The notes under the pieces were generated by a model that was not told the origin of the DNA, made no database searches, and was given only the letters and a program-made list of their open reading frames with translations. Made by a program: the position numbers and the translations under genes. A stretch of DNA of 64,000 nt, taken from positions 1-64,000 of the forward strand of contig NZ_JADEWR010000025.1 in assembly GCF_015207525.1 (NCBI RefSeq), read 5' to 3'. This document shows, piece after piece, positions 19,001 through 27,479 of the stretch. The DNA is from Nodosilinea sp. LEGE 06152. GTDB taxonomy: Bacteria > Cyanobacteriota > Cyanobacteriia > Phormidesmidales > Phormidesmidaceae. The first letter of the stretch is position 1, and each line of letters begins with the position of its first letter.

Positions 19001-20146
19001 TTCAACAATTTCTTGGTCGCTCCAGCCTACGCCTCGGTGCCGAGCCTCTTCTTGGTAAAAAGCAAAGAGTAGGCCAAAGGCAATAACCAAAAAGTGACCC
19101 GACCCACAGGCTGGGTCAAAGGTTTTCAGGTCGCGAATGCTAGCTTTGCCCTCACCCCCAGCCCCTTTTCCGCTCTGGGAGAGGGGAGCCAAGGCGGGTT
19201 GCGGCACCCAATATTTCCATCGCTCTTCCTGCTCTGTTTCGGTGGGCATGAGTTCATCCAGCGCCACCTCGCCCCGTTCTCGCTTCTCTCTCCAGATTTT
19301 GCGCCGCTCTTCTAGGCGAGTTAAGGTGCCATCGGCTTCAACCTCTGGTACCCAGCCATTTTGGTGGCAAATAGCGAGCCACTGCTGCCCCAGACTGTTG
19401 TGCAACAGCCACTCCACCATATAGCGCTCAGTAAACATCTGGGTTTTGCTGGCAATTTCGTGGGGTTCTACCTTGCCGCCCTTGTTGAGCTTGGCGTCTA
19501 AGGCTTCCCGCTCGGGGTCATTCCAGTATTGGTACACCCAGCCCAGGGTAGTGTCGTCTTGCCAAGCGGCGGCCAAAGCCGGAGCATCTAGCGCTTCCAC
19601 CACCAGACGCAACGCACTGGGCGGAATGGGAATCAGCGACGTAATGCCCACCTTGCCAAACAACCCCGGCATTTCTAACGCCAGTTCGTCATACATCAAC
19701 TTCAGCAGGGTGCCAAACCCCTCGGTTTCGTCGCGGCACAGGTCAGGGGCCGACTCACGAAACTCTCGGTATCCCTTACTCTGCCAGCCTCCCGTCACCA
19801 CCATGGGCCGAATCAGCCCCATAGCCTCCATCTGCTTGATCACCACCAGCCGGTTCAGCAGGGTAGCCGCCGCCAGCTTCTCTGCCGATTGCCGATGCCG
19901 CTGCCAGGCCTTAGTGGCATTTCCGCCAGTCTCGGCCCGCACCTGCTCTTCAAGCCATTGCTCTAGCCGCTGCCGCTTGATCAAGTGCTCTTGCGCTAGC
20001 CCGGCCTTGTCGACGGACAGCGATAGACGATACGTACTCTCTACACCGTTGTGGAGTGCCTCCAGCAGGCCGCTCCGTAGACGACGAATGGTGGCAGATA
20101 GCTTGATCTTGGCGTCGGAGGTTAACTGGGACATTGAAATGGGCAC
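16070..20146 (-). CDS. pglX: BREX adenine-specific DNA methyltransferase PglX
   Basis: 1358-residue class I N6-adenine methyltransferase. SAM motif I is FDPACGSGHF (about 343-352) and catalytic motif IV NPPY follows in LVIGNPPYQGT (about 583-586). A long C-terminal region probably recognises the target. In BREX, PglX marks host DNA at a non-palindromic site and is also needed for phage exclusion. It lies between brxC (41 bp upstream) and xisH (4 bp downstream). A cyanobacterial palindromic repeat adds about 15 residues in frame just before motif I (residues ~318-333). Sequence between about 17,400 and 18,250 is more AT-rich than the rest of the gene, which would fit exchange of the specificity region. 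Confidence 0.92.
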   Translation of the reverse strand: MPISMSQLTSDAKIKLSATIRRLRSGLLEALHNGVESTYRLSLSVDKAGLAQEHLIKRQRLEQWLEEQVRAETGGNATKAWQRHRQSAEKLAAATLLNRLVVIKQMEAMGLIRPMVVTGGWQSKGYREFRESAPDLCRDETEGFGTLLKLMYDELALEMPGLFGKVGITSLIPIPPSALRLVVEALDAPALAAAWQDDTTLGWVYQYWNDPEREALDAKLNKGGKVEPHEIASKTQMFTERYMVEWLLHNSLGQQWLAICHQNGWVPEVEADGTLTRLEERRKIWREKRERGEVALDELMPTETEQEERWKYWVPQPALAPLSQSGKGAGGEGKASIRDLKTFDPACGSGHFLVIAFGLLFAFYQEEARHRGVGWSDQEIVEAIAENNLHGLDLDPRAVQIAAAALYLKAKALCPKAKLKVVNLVASNLNLAALPENDPALVELRHEVTLATGIPEELTNRIVHGLKGADTWGSLLKVDKAVDDAIRDYGRGLWRQRQTSAFDADYKAVPDDPNGSAKINLAGLTADEQQQLKESLQERIEKFLAQHTRSDDLGLRLRGEQLAAGVRFLRLVREGSYDLVIGNPPYQGTSKMQDARYVAVHYPLAKADLYAAFLQRGLELAKLGGLSALLTMRNWMFINQFSNIREFLIDIYDLRILGDIDRGGFEDIPDEVVSTVMSVFRRADPTEEPSIATQPTPLDDNTRDNQRTNRKRAAMLAQVGRYEFQTQHLNIIKKKPFVYWWNKSSLVSYAESTKIESDSPARKGINTGDNLRFLRHPFEVDLSSTSCTRFFKKSQSEYQFFYTWHPYIKGAAGKKWFEDLQWIVNWKNSGLEIKILATTGLGANIRNESYFFRPGVAFSMIGSGFSGRLHRYPSVIDGKGSSIYSDQPNNTVCLLNSKVSKQVMASLNPGIGFEIGDVNRLPLFPIESADEILAQLDRAFTEHEAARETSVEFKQPGPSCWAYAQDWAQRAVDRESGEPLPEWQPVYVPPSAQSWVSYAVGVALGRFPLNSLSSPPAPTHATEPEPESEALPHGILYLSAYSGSRTDSIDSLNHPAAQPIHAAWAKYGGAIARGKTLHDWLRLNFFPDVHLKLYGTKDAKRPIYFPLSSANKNFVAFINIHRWSTNTLQTLLADYLLQDLRNLEGETADLLDSIGQGDSKQQSKTEERRTLVQALYTELQTFVDRVRQCAEQGPPAAHPSDPLRQANAPFSMDLDDGVMINSAALWPLLEPQWSKPKAWWSELCKAEGKKDYDWSHLAACYFPARVDEKCQIDPSLAVAHGVFWKYHTAKAYEWELRLQDEIGPDCTIDEDGSNDLRQAFEADHPDQVTALKEKEAKRRERKYKKQAEGQLALSIEEE
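19149..19193 (-). repeat. Palindromic dispersed repeat inserted in frame in pglX
   Basis: The plus strand reads CCCTCACCCCCAGCCCC, then a short loop region, then GGGAGAGGGGAG. I recognise this as a dispersed palindrome common in cyanobacterial intergenic DNA. On the coding strand it translates as APLSQSGKGAGGEG, a low-complexity insertion just before SAM motif I, with the frame preserved. Confidence 0.75.
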
Positions 20147-20187
20147 AGAGACAAAATGGGATGGAGGAAGAATAGCGGTTCAAGCAA

Positions 20188-23100
20188 CTAAGGCATTTCA
20201 CTATACTTTTCCTGTTCGTAAACTAGGCGCACGCAAACCTTGGGCTTGCCCGCTAGCTGGTTGAGTAGCCGTTCCTCCAGCTGTTGCACCAGGGCTCTAG
20301 CTTCTTCAGGGGTTCTCACCTCCTTGCCCGCCAAATTGACCGGCAGCTGAATCACCTGCTCTTCGGTCACCGTTGACAAGGCACTATCTAGCTTAATGTG
20401 AGCGGTTTGCTCGGCTCTTTGTAGCTGCTGGGCAACGGTGTCGCGCAGAGCCAAGAGCGGTGGCGCGATCGCCTCCTGGGTGGTATCGAACACCGCCTGC
20501 CCCACGGGGCTTAACACCATACTGGCCTTGTCTTCGCTGAGCTTAAAAAAGCCCTGGCGCTGCTTTAGCCGCTGGCGAATGATCTCGGCCTGCTGCTCCT
20601 GCTCTTGGATTAGGCTCAGTCGTAGAGTTTTGTAATGGGTTTCGATGGCGATGACGTGCGGCTCTAAGCTGCTAATGTCTCGCCAGGGGCGGTCATTCTT
20701 CAGACGCTCTTCTAGCACGGCGATACTGGCCTCTACAGCTGCGGTTTCGCCAATGTCGCGCAGCTGGGCCACCTGATGATCGCGTACCGAAGCGGCCTTG
20801 GCTACGGCGGTGACCGCCTCATCGGTCAGGTCAGTTAGGGAAGAGTTGAGCGCTTCCAAACCATCGCGCAGCACGTCCAGATTCTTTTTGAGGGCGAGTA
20901 CAGTGTCTTCAATCTGGCGCGATCGCTGACAATTTTCTAAGGCCGTTCGCAGCTTGAGCAGTTTGGGTGGCAGATCGGGGCGATCGGGCAGGCGATTGTA
21001 GCGCTGTTCTAGTTCTCTCAGGCGCTGGTTCTTTGCTGGGAAGTGGTCAAAGGCGGCATCTGTAAAGGCTTCTTCCTCGCGGTCGAGGTCAAGTCCCAGA
21101 AAATCTTTGAAAAATTGCTGAATAGCTACCTTGTCGCGCATGGTGATGCCCCGGTCACCATGGGGCAAAATTTCGGCCCGGCGCAGGTCGCGATCGCGGG
21201 TAAACAGGTTCTCCACATCCGGGTCTTGAATGGAGGTAATCTCTTGCCCCGACTCGGGCCGAATCCGAATCTTTTTGGCCCTGAGCAACCCCGCGAGACA
21301 GGCTCGTACCATATCGGCTGAGTAGCCAAAGGGTGGCCCACCAAAATGACTGAGCAGCGGCCCCCCAGCAACTCCCGTCTGCGCGGTGATGTATTGCTCC
21401 AGGCGAGAGGGCACCGCGCCACTACAGCTGGGCACGTACTTACCGGCATCTAGCTCTAAAATCCCCAGGCCATCGGGCATAAATTTGCTAGAGGGGCCGC
21501 TGAGCGTTTTTTGCAGCAGCTGCTTTAATTCCCTAGGCTCAATCGCCAGATTAACGTATTGGTCATAGATATCGGGGAGCACACTCTCGCCAATGCGCTC
21601 AAGTACAGTGGTAAAGGTCGAGCCAAACTGAGATTTATCGAACGGGCGGCCACGAAAATAAATCGCGCCCTCCATAAAGACTCGCTCAACCTCCTGTTTA
21701 ACCTGACCTTCGAGCGTGTCGCGACGGGTCTGCTCATCAATCAACAACCGTTGCTTTTCCCGAGATAGCCCCGCCGACCCTCGGTCTTGGTATTTATCAA
21801 TGATGTGGCGCGATCGGGCCAACTCTCGCAGCAGACCATCAATGCGATCGGGCCTATCGACAACCCATATCAGCCGATTTCTCAGGGAAACCGTATCGCT
21901 AGCCTGAACCCAGGTCTGTTCGCTACGCTCCTCTTGGGTCTTTAAATTGCGAAAATCAACGGTAATCACTGCTAACTCATTTGTCGGCAGCAACCGCTCA
22001 TCCTGCCGTTGTCGCCCATCGCTATAAAGGGCCGTCCACCGAAAAGAACTCCCCTTATAGCGAGGGCGCTCCACCGACCCCAAGAGTTCTTTCAATTTTT
22101 CTCCTACCAGTTCGCTCAGAGCGTCGGAAATAACCCCGTAGTTATCTCGCTCTCGCTGCCACTCTTGCCCCGCAGAACTCTGAATTTTATAGCCCAGCTT
22201 TTCGGAATAAGACAGCAAATTCAAGCTGCGCAGTTTCTCCAAAGCGGCTGAAACCTCCGCATTTTGACTTCCTGCCCCTAGACGTTCATACAAACACTGG
22301 CTCACTAATTCTGAGGTGGTCGGCGCAAACTGTTCTTGAATTAGCTCTAGCAGTGCTACAGCCTTGGCCACCCGCATAGCAACCTCGTCTGTAACAACCT
22401 CTTCATGGTTAAACAGTCGGGCCAAAGTGTTCTGCACATCAACATCCAAGGCCGACTGCTGCACTTCGTAAATATGCTCGATGGTAATCAGCTCACCCAG
22501 AGCCTGTTCGCCTAGATTTTGCTCCCGAAAGAGTTCACCCAGTAGCTGAAGCAATCCTCGAATGGCGTGATCATCGCCCTTAGCCTTGTTAGACCGGGTG
22601 CGCAAACTGGTTGTGATTTGCATGAGCAAATCAACGTAACCCGGCAGCATTGGGTAGGTTTCAATAAAGTCATCTTCGGTAATGCTGTCACATTTGTAGC
22701 CGTATAGCTTGAGATTAGGGCGGTGCTGCTGAAATTTTTCCCTCAGTTCAGCCTCTTTGCTGGGGTCTTTTTTTAAGAGCCGCCGATGCACCACATCACG
22801 AATATTAGTAGGGGCTAAATGAGCCCTTAACTTCTGAGGAAATCGGTCTTTTAGTTTGCCAATGTTGCTCTCGTCATCGCTATCTTCTAGTTTTTGCTGG
22901 CCTGTAGCTAACAGCCAAACCTGCCCTTTAAGCTTTTTCCCTATGTCAGATACAAACGATTGCAGCCCTAGCGTTCGGCTTGAGTTTTGGTAGACATACT
23001 GGCTAACTTCGTCTACCACGACGAATAAGGTTTTCCCCTTCGCTCGCAGGTTTAACATACTGGTGATACCTTTGGTCGTCTCGTCGACCGAGGTTCCCAC

Positions 23101-23850
23101 CCCTGTTTTTGCGCCAGCTCGACTATCGAACCAACTCATTGGGTTGGTGTAACGAGTAGGGTTCATTTTATGCATGACTTCTGAAAAATATTCGTCTGCC
23201 ATGGGGCTGTGTTTCAATACATCCCAAGGCTGCGCATGAGTTTTGGCAACGCAAGCCAAGAAGTTATCCCATTGCCCTTCAATTTCCAGGCTTAACTCAT
23301 AGTTAGCGACATTATGATCAGTGGGGCAATACCCCAACCGTTTTTGTAATTCACGCTGAACCACAGAGTGAACATGTTCGTTATCTCGTGCAGCTGTGCC
23401 CACGTCAAACACAACAGATATGGGCTCAATTTGTGAGGTCAACTGGCCCCAGGCCTCCCGAAACTCTTGCGCATTAGGTGAGTCGTCGCGGGCTAGCAAG
23501 GCCTCTGCTAACAATCGGCCATCAGGCAATACCAAACCATCTAGGGCCAGGCCTAAAAGCTTAGCAAAGCTCGATTTACCTGAGCCGTAAAAGCCAGATA
23601 TCCAGCAGGCCGGAAGCTCTGAACCACTAGTTCGACGTAGTTCTTCGGTTAGCCCTTTGAGTAATTTAACAAACTGCTCATGAATGCCTACTTTCACACG
23701 GGTAGCACGCAGATCTTTCTCAGGATACCCCCCTGTAATGATGTACTCAGATACCTCAGCTTGCACCTTGGAAGGGTCTTGCTCGTGAAAGTAGACGACC
23801 GGCGCAATATTTCGAGTAATGTCTTCGGCGAAAATATCTTTAACTAGCAT
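20188..23850 (-). CDS. brxC: BREX AAA+ ATPase BrxC (PglY-like)
   Basis: 1220 residues. Walker A is GFYGSGKSS (86-94), and the Walker B region is FVVVDEVSQYV (around 270). The N-terminal LVKDIFAEDITRNIAPVV and the VSEYIITGGYPEKDL block are typical of BrxC/PglY. The C-terminal half contains long charged helices, likely coiled coil, around residues 980-1130. BrxC is a core BREX component, assumed to power the complex with PglZ and PglX. The gene follows brxB by 24 bp and precedes pglX by 41 bp. The frame is intact and length is usual. Confidence 0.92.
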   Translation of the reverse strand: MLVKDIFAEDITRNIAPVVYFHEQDPSKVQAEVSEYIITGGYPEKDLRATRVKVGIHEQFVKLLKGLTEELRRTSGSELPACWISGFYGSGKSSFAKLLGLALDGLVLPDGRLLAEALLARDDSPNAQEFREAWGQLTSQIEPISVVFDVGTAARDNEHVHSVVQRELQKRLGYCPTDHNVANYELSLEIEGQWDNFLACVAKTHAQPWDVLKHSPMADEYFSEVMHKMNPTRYTNPMSWFDSRAGAKTGVGTSVDETTKGITSMLNLRAKGKTLFVVVDEVSQYVYQNSSRTLGLQSFVSDIGKKLKGQVWLLATGQQKLEDSDDESNIGKLKDRFPQKLRAHLAPTNIRDVVHRRLLKKDPSKEAELREKFQQHRPNLKLYGYKCDSITEDDFIETYPMLPGYVDLLMQITTSLRTRSNKAKGDDHAIRGLLQLLGELFREQNLGEQALGELITIEHIYEVQQSALDVDVQNTLARLFNHEEVVTDEVAMRVAKAVALLELIQEQFAPTTSELVSQCLYERLGAGSQNAEVSAALEKLRSLNLLSYSEKLGYKIQSSAGQEWQRERDNYGVISDALSELVGEKLKELLGSVERPRYKGSSFRWTALYSDGRQRQDERLLPTNELAVITVDFRNLKTQEERSEQTWVQASDTVSLRNRLIWVVDRPDRIDGLLRELARSRHIIDKYQDRGSAGLSREKQRLLIDEQTRRDTLEGQVKQEVERVFMEGAIYFRGRPFDKSQFGSTFTTVLERIGESVLPDIYDQYVNLAIEPRELKQLLQKTLSGPSSKFMPDGLGILELDAGKYVPSCSGAVPSRLEQYITAQTGVAGGPLLSHFGGPPFGYSADMVRACLAGLLRAKKIRIRPESGQEITSIQDPDVENLFTRDRDLRRAEILPHGDRGITMRDKVAIQQFFKDFLGLDLDREEEAFTDAAFDHFPAKNQRLRELEQRYNRLPDRPDLPPKLLKLRTALENCQRSRQIEDTVLALKKNLDVLRDGLEALNSSLTDLTDEAVTAVAKAASVRDHQVAQLRDIGETAAVEASIAVLEERLKNDRPWRDISSLEPHVIAIETHYKTLRLSLIQEQEQQAEIIRQRLKQRQGFFKLSEDKASMVLSPVGQAVFDTTQEAIAPPLLALRDTVAQQLQRAEQTAHIKLDSALSTVTEEQVIQLPVNLAGKEVRTPEEARALVQQLEERLLNQLAGKPKVCVRLVYEQEKYSEMP

Positions 23851-23874
23851 AATGACTTTGTTTAAGAAGTATAA

Positions 23875-24513
23875 TTACCAATAAATACGGGGTCGATAGT
23901 CACGATCAGACGATAGCTCTCCCATAAATGAGAGAGCTTTGAGCCCATGCCTTTCACCGGGATAGAGAAGCACCACCGGCAAGTTTTGAGTCTTCCCATC
24001 GATATGTTTAAGTAGGGCAGACGAGCGAAAGAAAGGATACAGAGACCCTGCCCGGCAAAGCAAAATAAGTGTTTTATTAGGATCGCAAGGATGTTTTTGA
24101 GTAAAGCCATCGATCAGTTGAATGACATCTTGAGCGATACCGCCTGGCCCTTCGATATAGAGAGCAATTTTGTCTTTAATGTGATTGAGAGCACGGTCTG
24201 GATCCCTTGCGTAAAGTCGCCGCTCAGTTTGAATTAGGCGCTCTACCATACCAGGCTCTTCTGCTTTGAGTCGATTCAAAAACAGCTGGTGTAGTGAAGC
24301 GGCAAGTACTTGCCATCCCTTGGCCTTAAGCTCGTCGGTTAAGTTGCGAATCCGGGTTCGTAGCGCAAATTCCTCCGAGGGATCGTAGGGCAAAATTGCA
24401 AAGCGGTAGTTTCGCATCGTGCTGATTTTTGCCCCTCCTTCGTCTAAGAGGTCGCTTCGCAACGACTGGATAGCCGCATCTAAGGATGGATGACCAAATA
24501 GGGTAGCCGTCAT
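23875..24513 (-). CDS. brxB: BREX protein BrxB (DUF1788)
   Basis: 212 residues. The LRNYRFAILPYDPSEEFALR-type segment near residues 35-50, the GPGGIAQDVIQLIDGF block and the C-terminal LPVVLLYPGE strand fit the DUF1788/BrxB family, a conserved small BREX component of unknown mechanism. The start overlaps the brxA stop as ATGA, indicating translational coupling. It is cytoplasmic, with no membrane span or signal peptide. Confidence 0.85.
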   Translation of the reverse strand: MTATLFGHPSLDAAIQSLRSDLLDEGGAKISTMRNYRFAILPYDPSEEFALRTRIRNLTDELKAKGWQVLAASLHQLFLNRLKAEEPGMVERLIQTERRLYARDPDRALNHIKDKIALYIEGPGGIAQDVIQLIDGFTQKHPCDPNKTLILLCRAGSLYPFFRSSALLKHIDGKTQNLPVVLLYPGERHGLKALSFMGELSSDRDYRPRIYW

Positions 24514-25361
24514 TGATCACTCTCCCAAATTAGCTCTAGTTCTTGGCTGGCCCAGGCCAAGAGATTGGGGTATTGCCAGGTAAAGTCGTGTAAATCCCCC
24601 ATGCGGTTAAACGAAAGTCCTTCCACTCGTCGCAAACGCTGCTCTAAAAAGCCTTCGCTTAACCCAACCGAGGCAAAGTAGGGATTCTCTAAAAGAGTGC
24701 CCTTAAAAGACAGGCCTCTCAAAAAATAGAGCCAATAAACCAAGGCCTCGTCAGTTACCTTGGGGTATTGAAGGCTGCGGCTACCGACATTATCGGAGCA
24801 CAAGCCTGCGGCTTTTGCAGATGCCAATAACCCTGTAGCCATGCGTTGGATGGTGGTAGTAGACCACTCGGTTGGAAGTTGAAGCGCTACCCACCGAGCA
24901 ATAATATCTCGATCAATTTCGGCCTTAGTTTGCAGTCGTCGCTGCTCTAAAAAAGAACCTGTAAAATTTCGGTAGGTGGGGTCGGTCAACTGCATGTGCC
25001 AGTGACAGATATTTTGCCGAGTAATAGGATCGCTAGGCTGCCAGGCACGAAGGACGTTCAGTGCAGTGGGGTAAGCATCGTATCGATGTCTAAACTCAGA
25101 TAGAAGTCTCTTCACCCGATCCATGCTTTTATTTCCGAACCACCGCTCCTCAAAGGCTATGGCAGCTCGATTCTCTTTGGGTACCGGCGTTTTAAGCTGT
25201 GCCCAGTAGGCACGGCTTTCCTCTTCTGCTAAAGAAACCCGCAAAAGTCGAGTGTGAAACTGCTCTACTTCAGTTCCATAGATAGGAGGTGCGATCGCTG
25301 ATGATTGTGCTTGGTCAACCACAGGGCTAGGGGTAGGTTGGGGCATTAACGACAGTGGCAT
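24510..25361 (-). CDS. brxA: BREX protein BrxA (DUF1819)
   Basis: 283 residues from ATG 25361. That start sits just after the brxE stop and has GGGGAG upstream; a longer frame opening at 25454 would overlap brxE by about 85 bp and is less likely. The core (FHTRLLRVSLAEEESRAYW, GNKSMDRVKRLLSEFRHRY, then a C-terminal all-helical region) fits the DUF1819/BrxA family, small DNA-binding-type proteins of BREX types 1, 3, 5 and 6. It is coupled to brxB by an ATGA overlap. It has a Pro/Ser-rich N-terminal tail of about 30 residues. Confidence 0.82.
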   Translation of the reverse strand: MPLSLMPQPTPSPVVDQAQSSAIAPPIYGTEVEQFHTRLLRVSLAEEESRAYWAQLKTPVPKENRAAIAFEERWFGNKSMDRVKRLLSEFRHRYDAYPTALNVLRAWQPSDPITRQNICHWHMQLTDPTYRNFTGSFLEQRRLQTKAEIDRDIIARWVALQLPTEWSTTTIQRMATGLLASAKAAGLCSDNVGSRSLQYPKVTDEALVYWLYFLRGLSFKGTLLENPYFASVGLSEGFLEQRLRRVEGLSFNRMGDLHDFTWQYPNLLAWASQELELIWESDQ

Positions 25362-25368
25362 AGGGCTC

Positions 25369-25977
25369 TCAGCTCCCCAAACGATAAAACGGCATGGGGT
25401 AGTGGTCGGCGAACGGTAACAAAGCGGCGGCCAAATTTCTTGCGCACAGCTCACGAGATACTGGCATCTGGTCTACTATTTCGCGTCCACCTGGGGCCAC
25501 CTGGAAGCCAATGGTTTGGGTTGGGATGTTCAGGGCTGCCTGTAGGTCTTGTAGAGCGAAATGAGTGCCTAAGGCTAAGGGGAGTGGTAAGGTTTCAGCC
25601 GGAGATTGACCCGAGTGCTTGTGCTTAAGCAGCTGATCGTCCAATTGCTCGTCAATGACAAAACCCCAGAAGAAAAGAGTCAGCAATCGATCTGGCTCGG
25701 CCATGTTTTGGCGTATTTGCCAGTCTTGTTGAATAGCCGCCTCACGAACGGCCTCCAGGGATGCCCACTGGTATGTCTTTGGCAGCAGATCCTGAAGCAG
25801 GCACCCCCCGCCCGCCAGATCAATCAAATCTGTGCGCCACCAGTTTAGGCGCTTAGGTTCACAGTTCCCCTCACCAGCCCATGCGACAGTCATTTGAAAC
25901 GCCAGAATGGCATCCAACGTGCTGTCATTAAGGGTTTCAGTGAGAATGAAGGTTTCCTTAGTCGGTGAAGTCGGCAT
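25369..25977 (-). CDS. brxE: BREX type 6 protein BrxE
   Basis: 202 residues, soluble. Segments include LDAILAFQMTVAWAGEG, LNWWRTDLIDLAGGGCLLQDLLP and LLTLFFWGFVIDEQLDDQ. The gene occupies the first structural position, directly before brxA, which defines BREX type 6, and its Trp-rich N-terminal block fits my memory of BrxE proteins. The function of BrxE is unknown. Start ATG 25977 overlaps the regulator stop as TAATG. The call rests partly on gene order. Confidence 0.72.
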   Translation of the reverse strand: MPTSPTKETFILTETLNDSTLDAILAFQMTVAWAGEGNCEPKRLNWWRTDLIDLAGGGCLLQDLLPKTYQWASLEAVREAAIQQDWQIRQNMAEPDRLLTLFFWGFVIDEQLDDQLLKHKHSGQSPAETLPLPLALGTHFALQDLQAALNIPTQTIGFQVAPGGREIVDQMPVSRELCARNLAAALLPFADHYPMPFYRLGS

Positions 25978-26243
25978 TACTCTTGCTCCTCATCAGGGGA
26001 TAGCAGGCCATATTGGCCCAATAGCGTTTGCCCTGGAGCAGAGGTCAAGGCAACTTGCTCAATTTGCCTAAACGCCAGAGGAGAAGGCTGCATTTTGCCG
26101 TTCTCCCAGCGGCTGACGGTTTCGTAGGAGACCCCAAGTTGATGGGCAAACTGCTCTTGGGTTGAGCCCATGAGCTGTCTTAGCTCACGGACAAACTGTC
26201 CCACTGTAGGTTGTTTAAGGGCGCAGGCTTTGGGGATGGGCAT
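25977..26243 (-). CDS. Xre-family helix-turn-helix regulator heading the BREX operon
   Basis: 88 residues with a classical Xre helix-turn-helix: VGQFVRELRQLMGSTQEQFAHQLGVSYETVSRWENGK, residues ~14-50. It lies first in the operon, with its stop overlapping the brxE start. A 14-bp palindrome lies 13-26 bp upstream of its start and is the natural autoregulatory operator. It probably represses or times expression of the whole 17-kb operon. The C-terminal ~35 residues are not assigned. Confidence 0.88.
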   Translation of the reverse strand: MPIPKACALKQPTVGQFVRELRQLMGSTQEQFAHQLGVSYETVSRWENGKMQPSPLAFRQIEQVALTSAPGQTLLGQYGLLSPDEEQE

Positions 26244-26255
26244 GCAGCAAGCAAT

Positions 26256-26269
26256 ATGACGGACGTCAT
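26256..26269 (-). promoter_or_regulatory. Palindromic operator upstream of the BREX regulator
   Basis: ATGACG-GA-CGTCAT is a perfect 6+6 palindrome with a 2-bp spacer, 12 bp before the ATG of the Xre gene. Position and symmetry fit a binding site for an Xre dimer. Autoregulation is inferred. Confidence 0.6.
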
Positions 26270-26305
26270 GCTCATTATTCCCAAGTTTGTAGAAAAAGCC
26301 CAGGG

Positions 26306-26639
26306 GTGCTGGCTTTAAACGCTACTTATCTTCACAGGTATGAGAATTACGCCTGTGGTTGTCCAAGAGCAGGATCAGGATTACTACTAACAGGTGGGGC
26401 AATGGCCGCAGCTAAGGCTAGCGGCTTTGGTGTATACCTCATGGCTAGTACTGTGCTTGGAGAGCTAACCAGCACCATTGGCATTACCCTACCTTTCGCG
26501 GTTTACATGGGAATGAGCCAGGTGATTGCTCTGGTGATTGGCCCAGTGGGAAGGCTGGCCCCTTAGGGCTGGTCCTTGACCATTGCGCTTCTCAGTATCT
26601 ACTGGGGCAGCCTAACTCGGTTGGTCTGTCTGGCTTGGC
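26306..26639 (+). pseudogene. Remnant of a hydrophobic YaaW-like (DUF3944-type) protein
   Basis: An 86-codon frame (26306-26566) contains GFGVYLMASTVLGELTSTIGITLPFAVYMGMSQVIALVIGP, which resembles the C-terminal membrane-associated part of YaaW/ubiquinol-cytochrome c chaperone-like proteins. There is no matching N-terminal domain, and after the stop at 26564-26566 the same frame continues as SLTIALLSIYWGSL. It looks like a decayed 3' portion stranded between the BREX promoter and the NERD gene. The family call is from memory. Confidence 0.4.
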
Positions 26640-27296
26640 TTAGCCTCGGTCTAGTAACAGCGATCGCAGGTCTTGGCGAGCCACGACATAGACATTGCCT
26701 GCCTGGCTACCTGAGACATTGACCTTGGCGCTGGAGAAAACTAGAACGGGGGTGACATAGCTATAGTCGTCTGCTTCCTTGAGCTGCACAGCTTGGCGCT
26801 TTACTTGACCGAGGAAATCCTTTTCAAAGGGATACTGACTGTTGCCGACCTGTCGGCGCAGCTGCCCTCGATTATGGACGACGGTGCCGTGATGGGACTT
26901 GACATCAATCGCAAATACCTGGCCCTGAGGAGACCGGCAGATAATATCTACATCTCCGACCAAGGGGAAACGCCTACCGTACTCGATATGCCAGCCAGAG
27001 CGCTGGAGCGAGTTCAGGTCGTGACCAATGGTTTCCTCTGCCTTGGCTCCCTGATCGGCTCGATTAGCTTGCCGCCATACGCCGTTGGCAACCAGAATGA
27101 AAGCCACTATTGAGGAAGCACCAAGAGCATAAACGTAGATAGGGAGGACGGTGAAGTAGAACGTGATGATGGCCAGGTATGCTCCGACAGCGACTGCGGC
27201 GAAGAACAATCGGACGGCTTCGGCCCGTCGCCGTCGAGCAAGTTGGCGGATGTTCTGGCCTGGTCGATGATGGTTTGGCATGATTGGTCTTAGCAA
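26640..27296 (-). CDS. Membrane-anchored NERD-domain nuclease-like protein
   Basis: 218 residues. Two hydrophobic segments at about 30-50 and 52-72 precede a NERD domain: GAKAEETIGHDL with an acidic helix, then D115-V-D117 and D131-V-K133 (VFAIDVKSHHG), the PD-(D/E)XK set of the nuclease-related domain. NERD proteins occur on plasmids and in defence-rich regions; substrates are mostly unknown. It is the last gene of the minus-strand operon that includes the primase-polymerase (183 bp upstream). An ATG at 27281 is an alternative start. Confidence 0.8.
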   Translation of the reverse strand: MLRPIMPNHHRPGQNIRQLARRRRAEAVRLFFAAVAVGAYLAIITFYFTVLPIYVYALGASSIVAFILVANGVWRQANRADQGAKAEETIGHDLNSLQRSGWHIEYGRRFPLVGDVDIICRSPQGQVFAIDVKSHHGTVVHNRGQLRRQVGNSQYPFEKDFLGQVKRQAVQLKEADDYSYVTPVLVFSSAKVNVSGSQAGNVYVVARQDLRSLLLDRG

Positions 27297-27479
27297 GATT
27301 GAGCTGAGTTTGAGTTCAAGTTGGCCAGACGCGCAGGCTAAGTTCAGTAAAATTGAACCAGTATTTTGACTTCAGTTCATTCCCCAGCGTAAAGGTAACT
27401 TCAGTCGGACTCATGGCCTCATGGATGAGCACAGCAGTATCGATGGTGGGCTGGTCGAGGGCTGTATAGAATAGAACAC

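Noticed and set aside
19446..20264. 272-codon plus-strand ORF opposite pglX
   Set aside because: Ser/Arg-rich antisense shadow of a well-supported methyltransferase gene.
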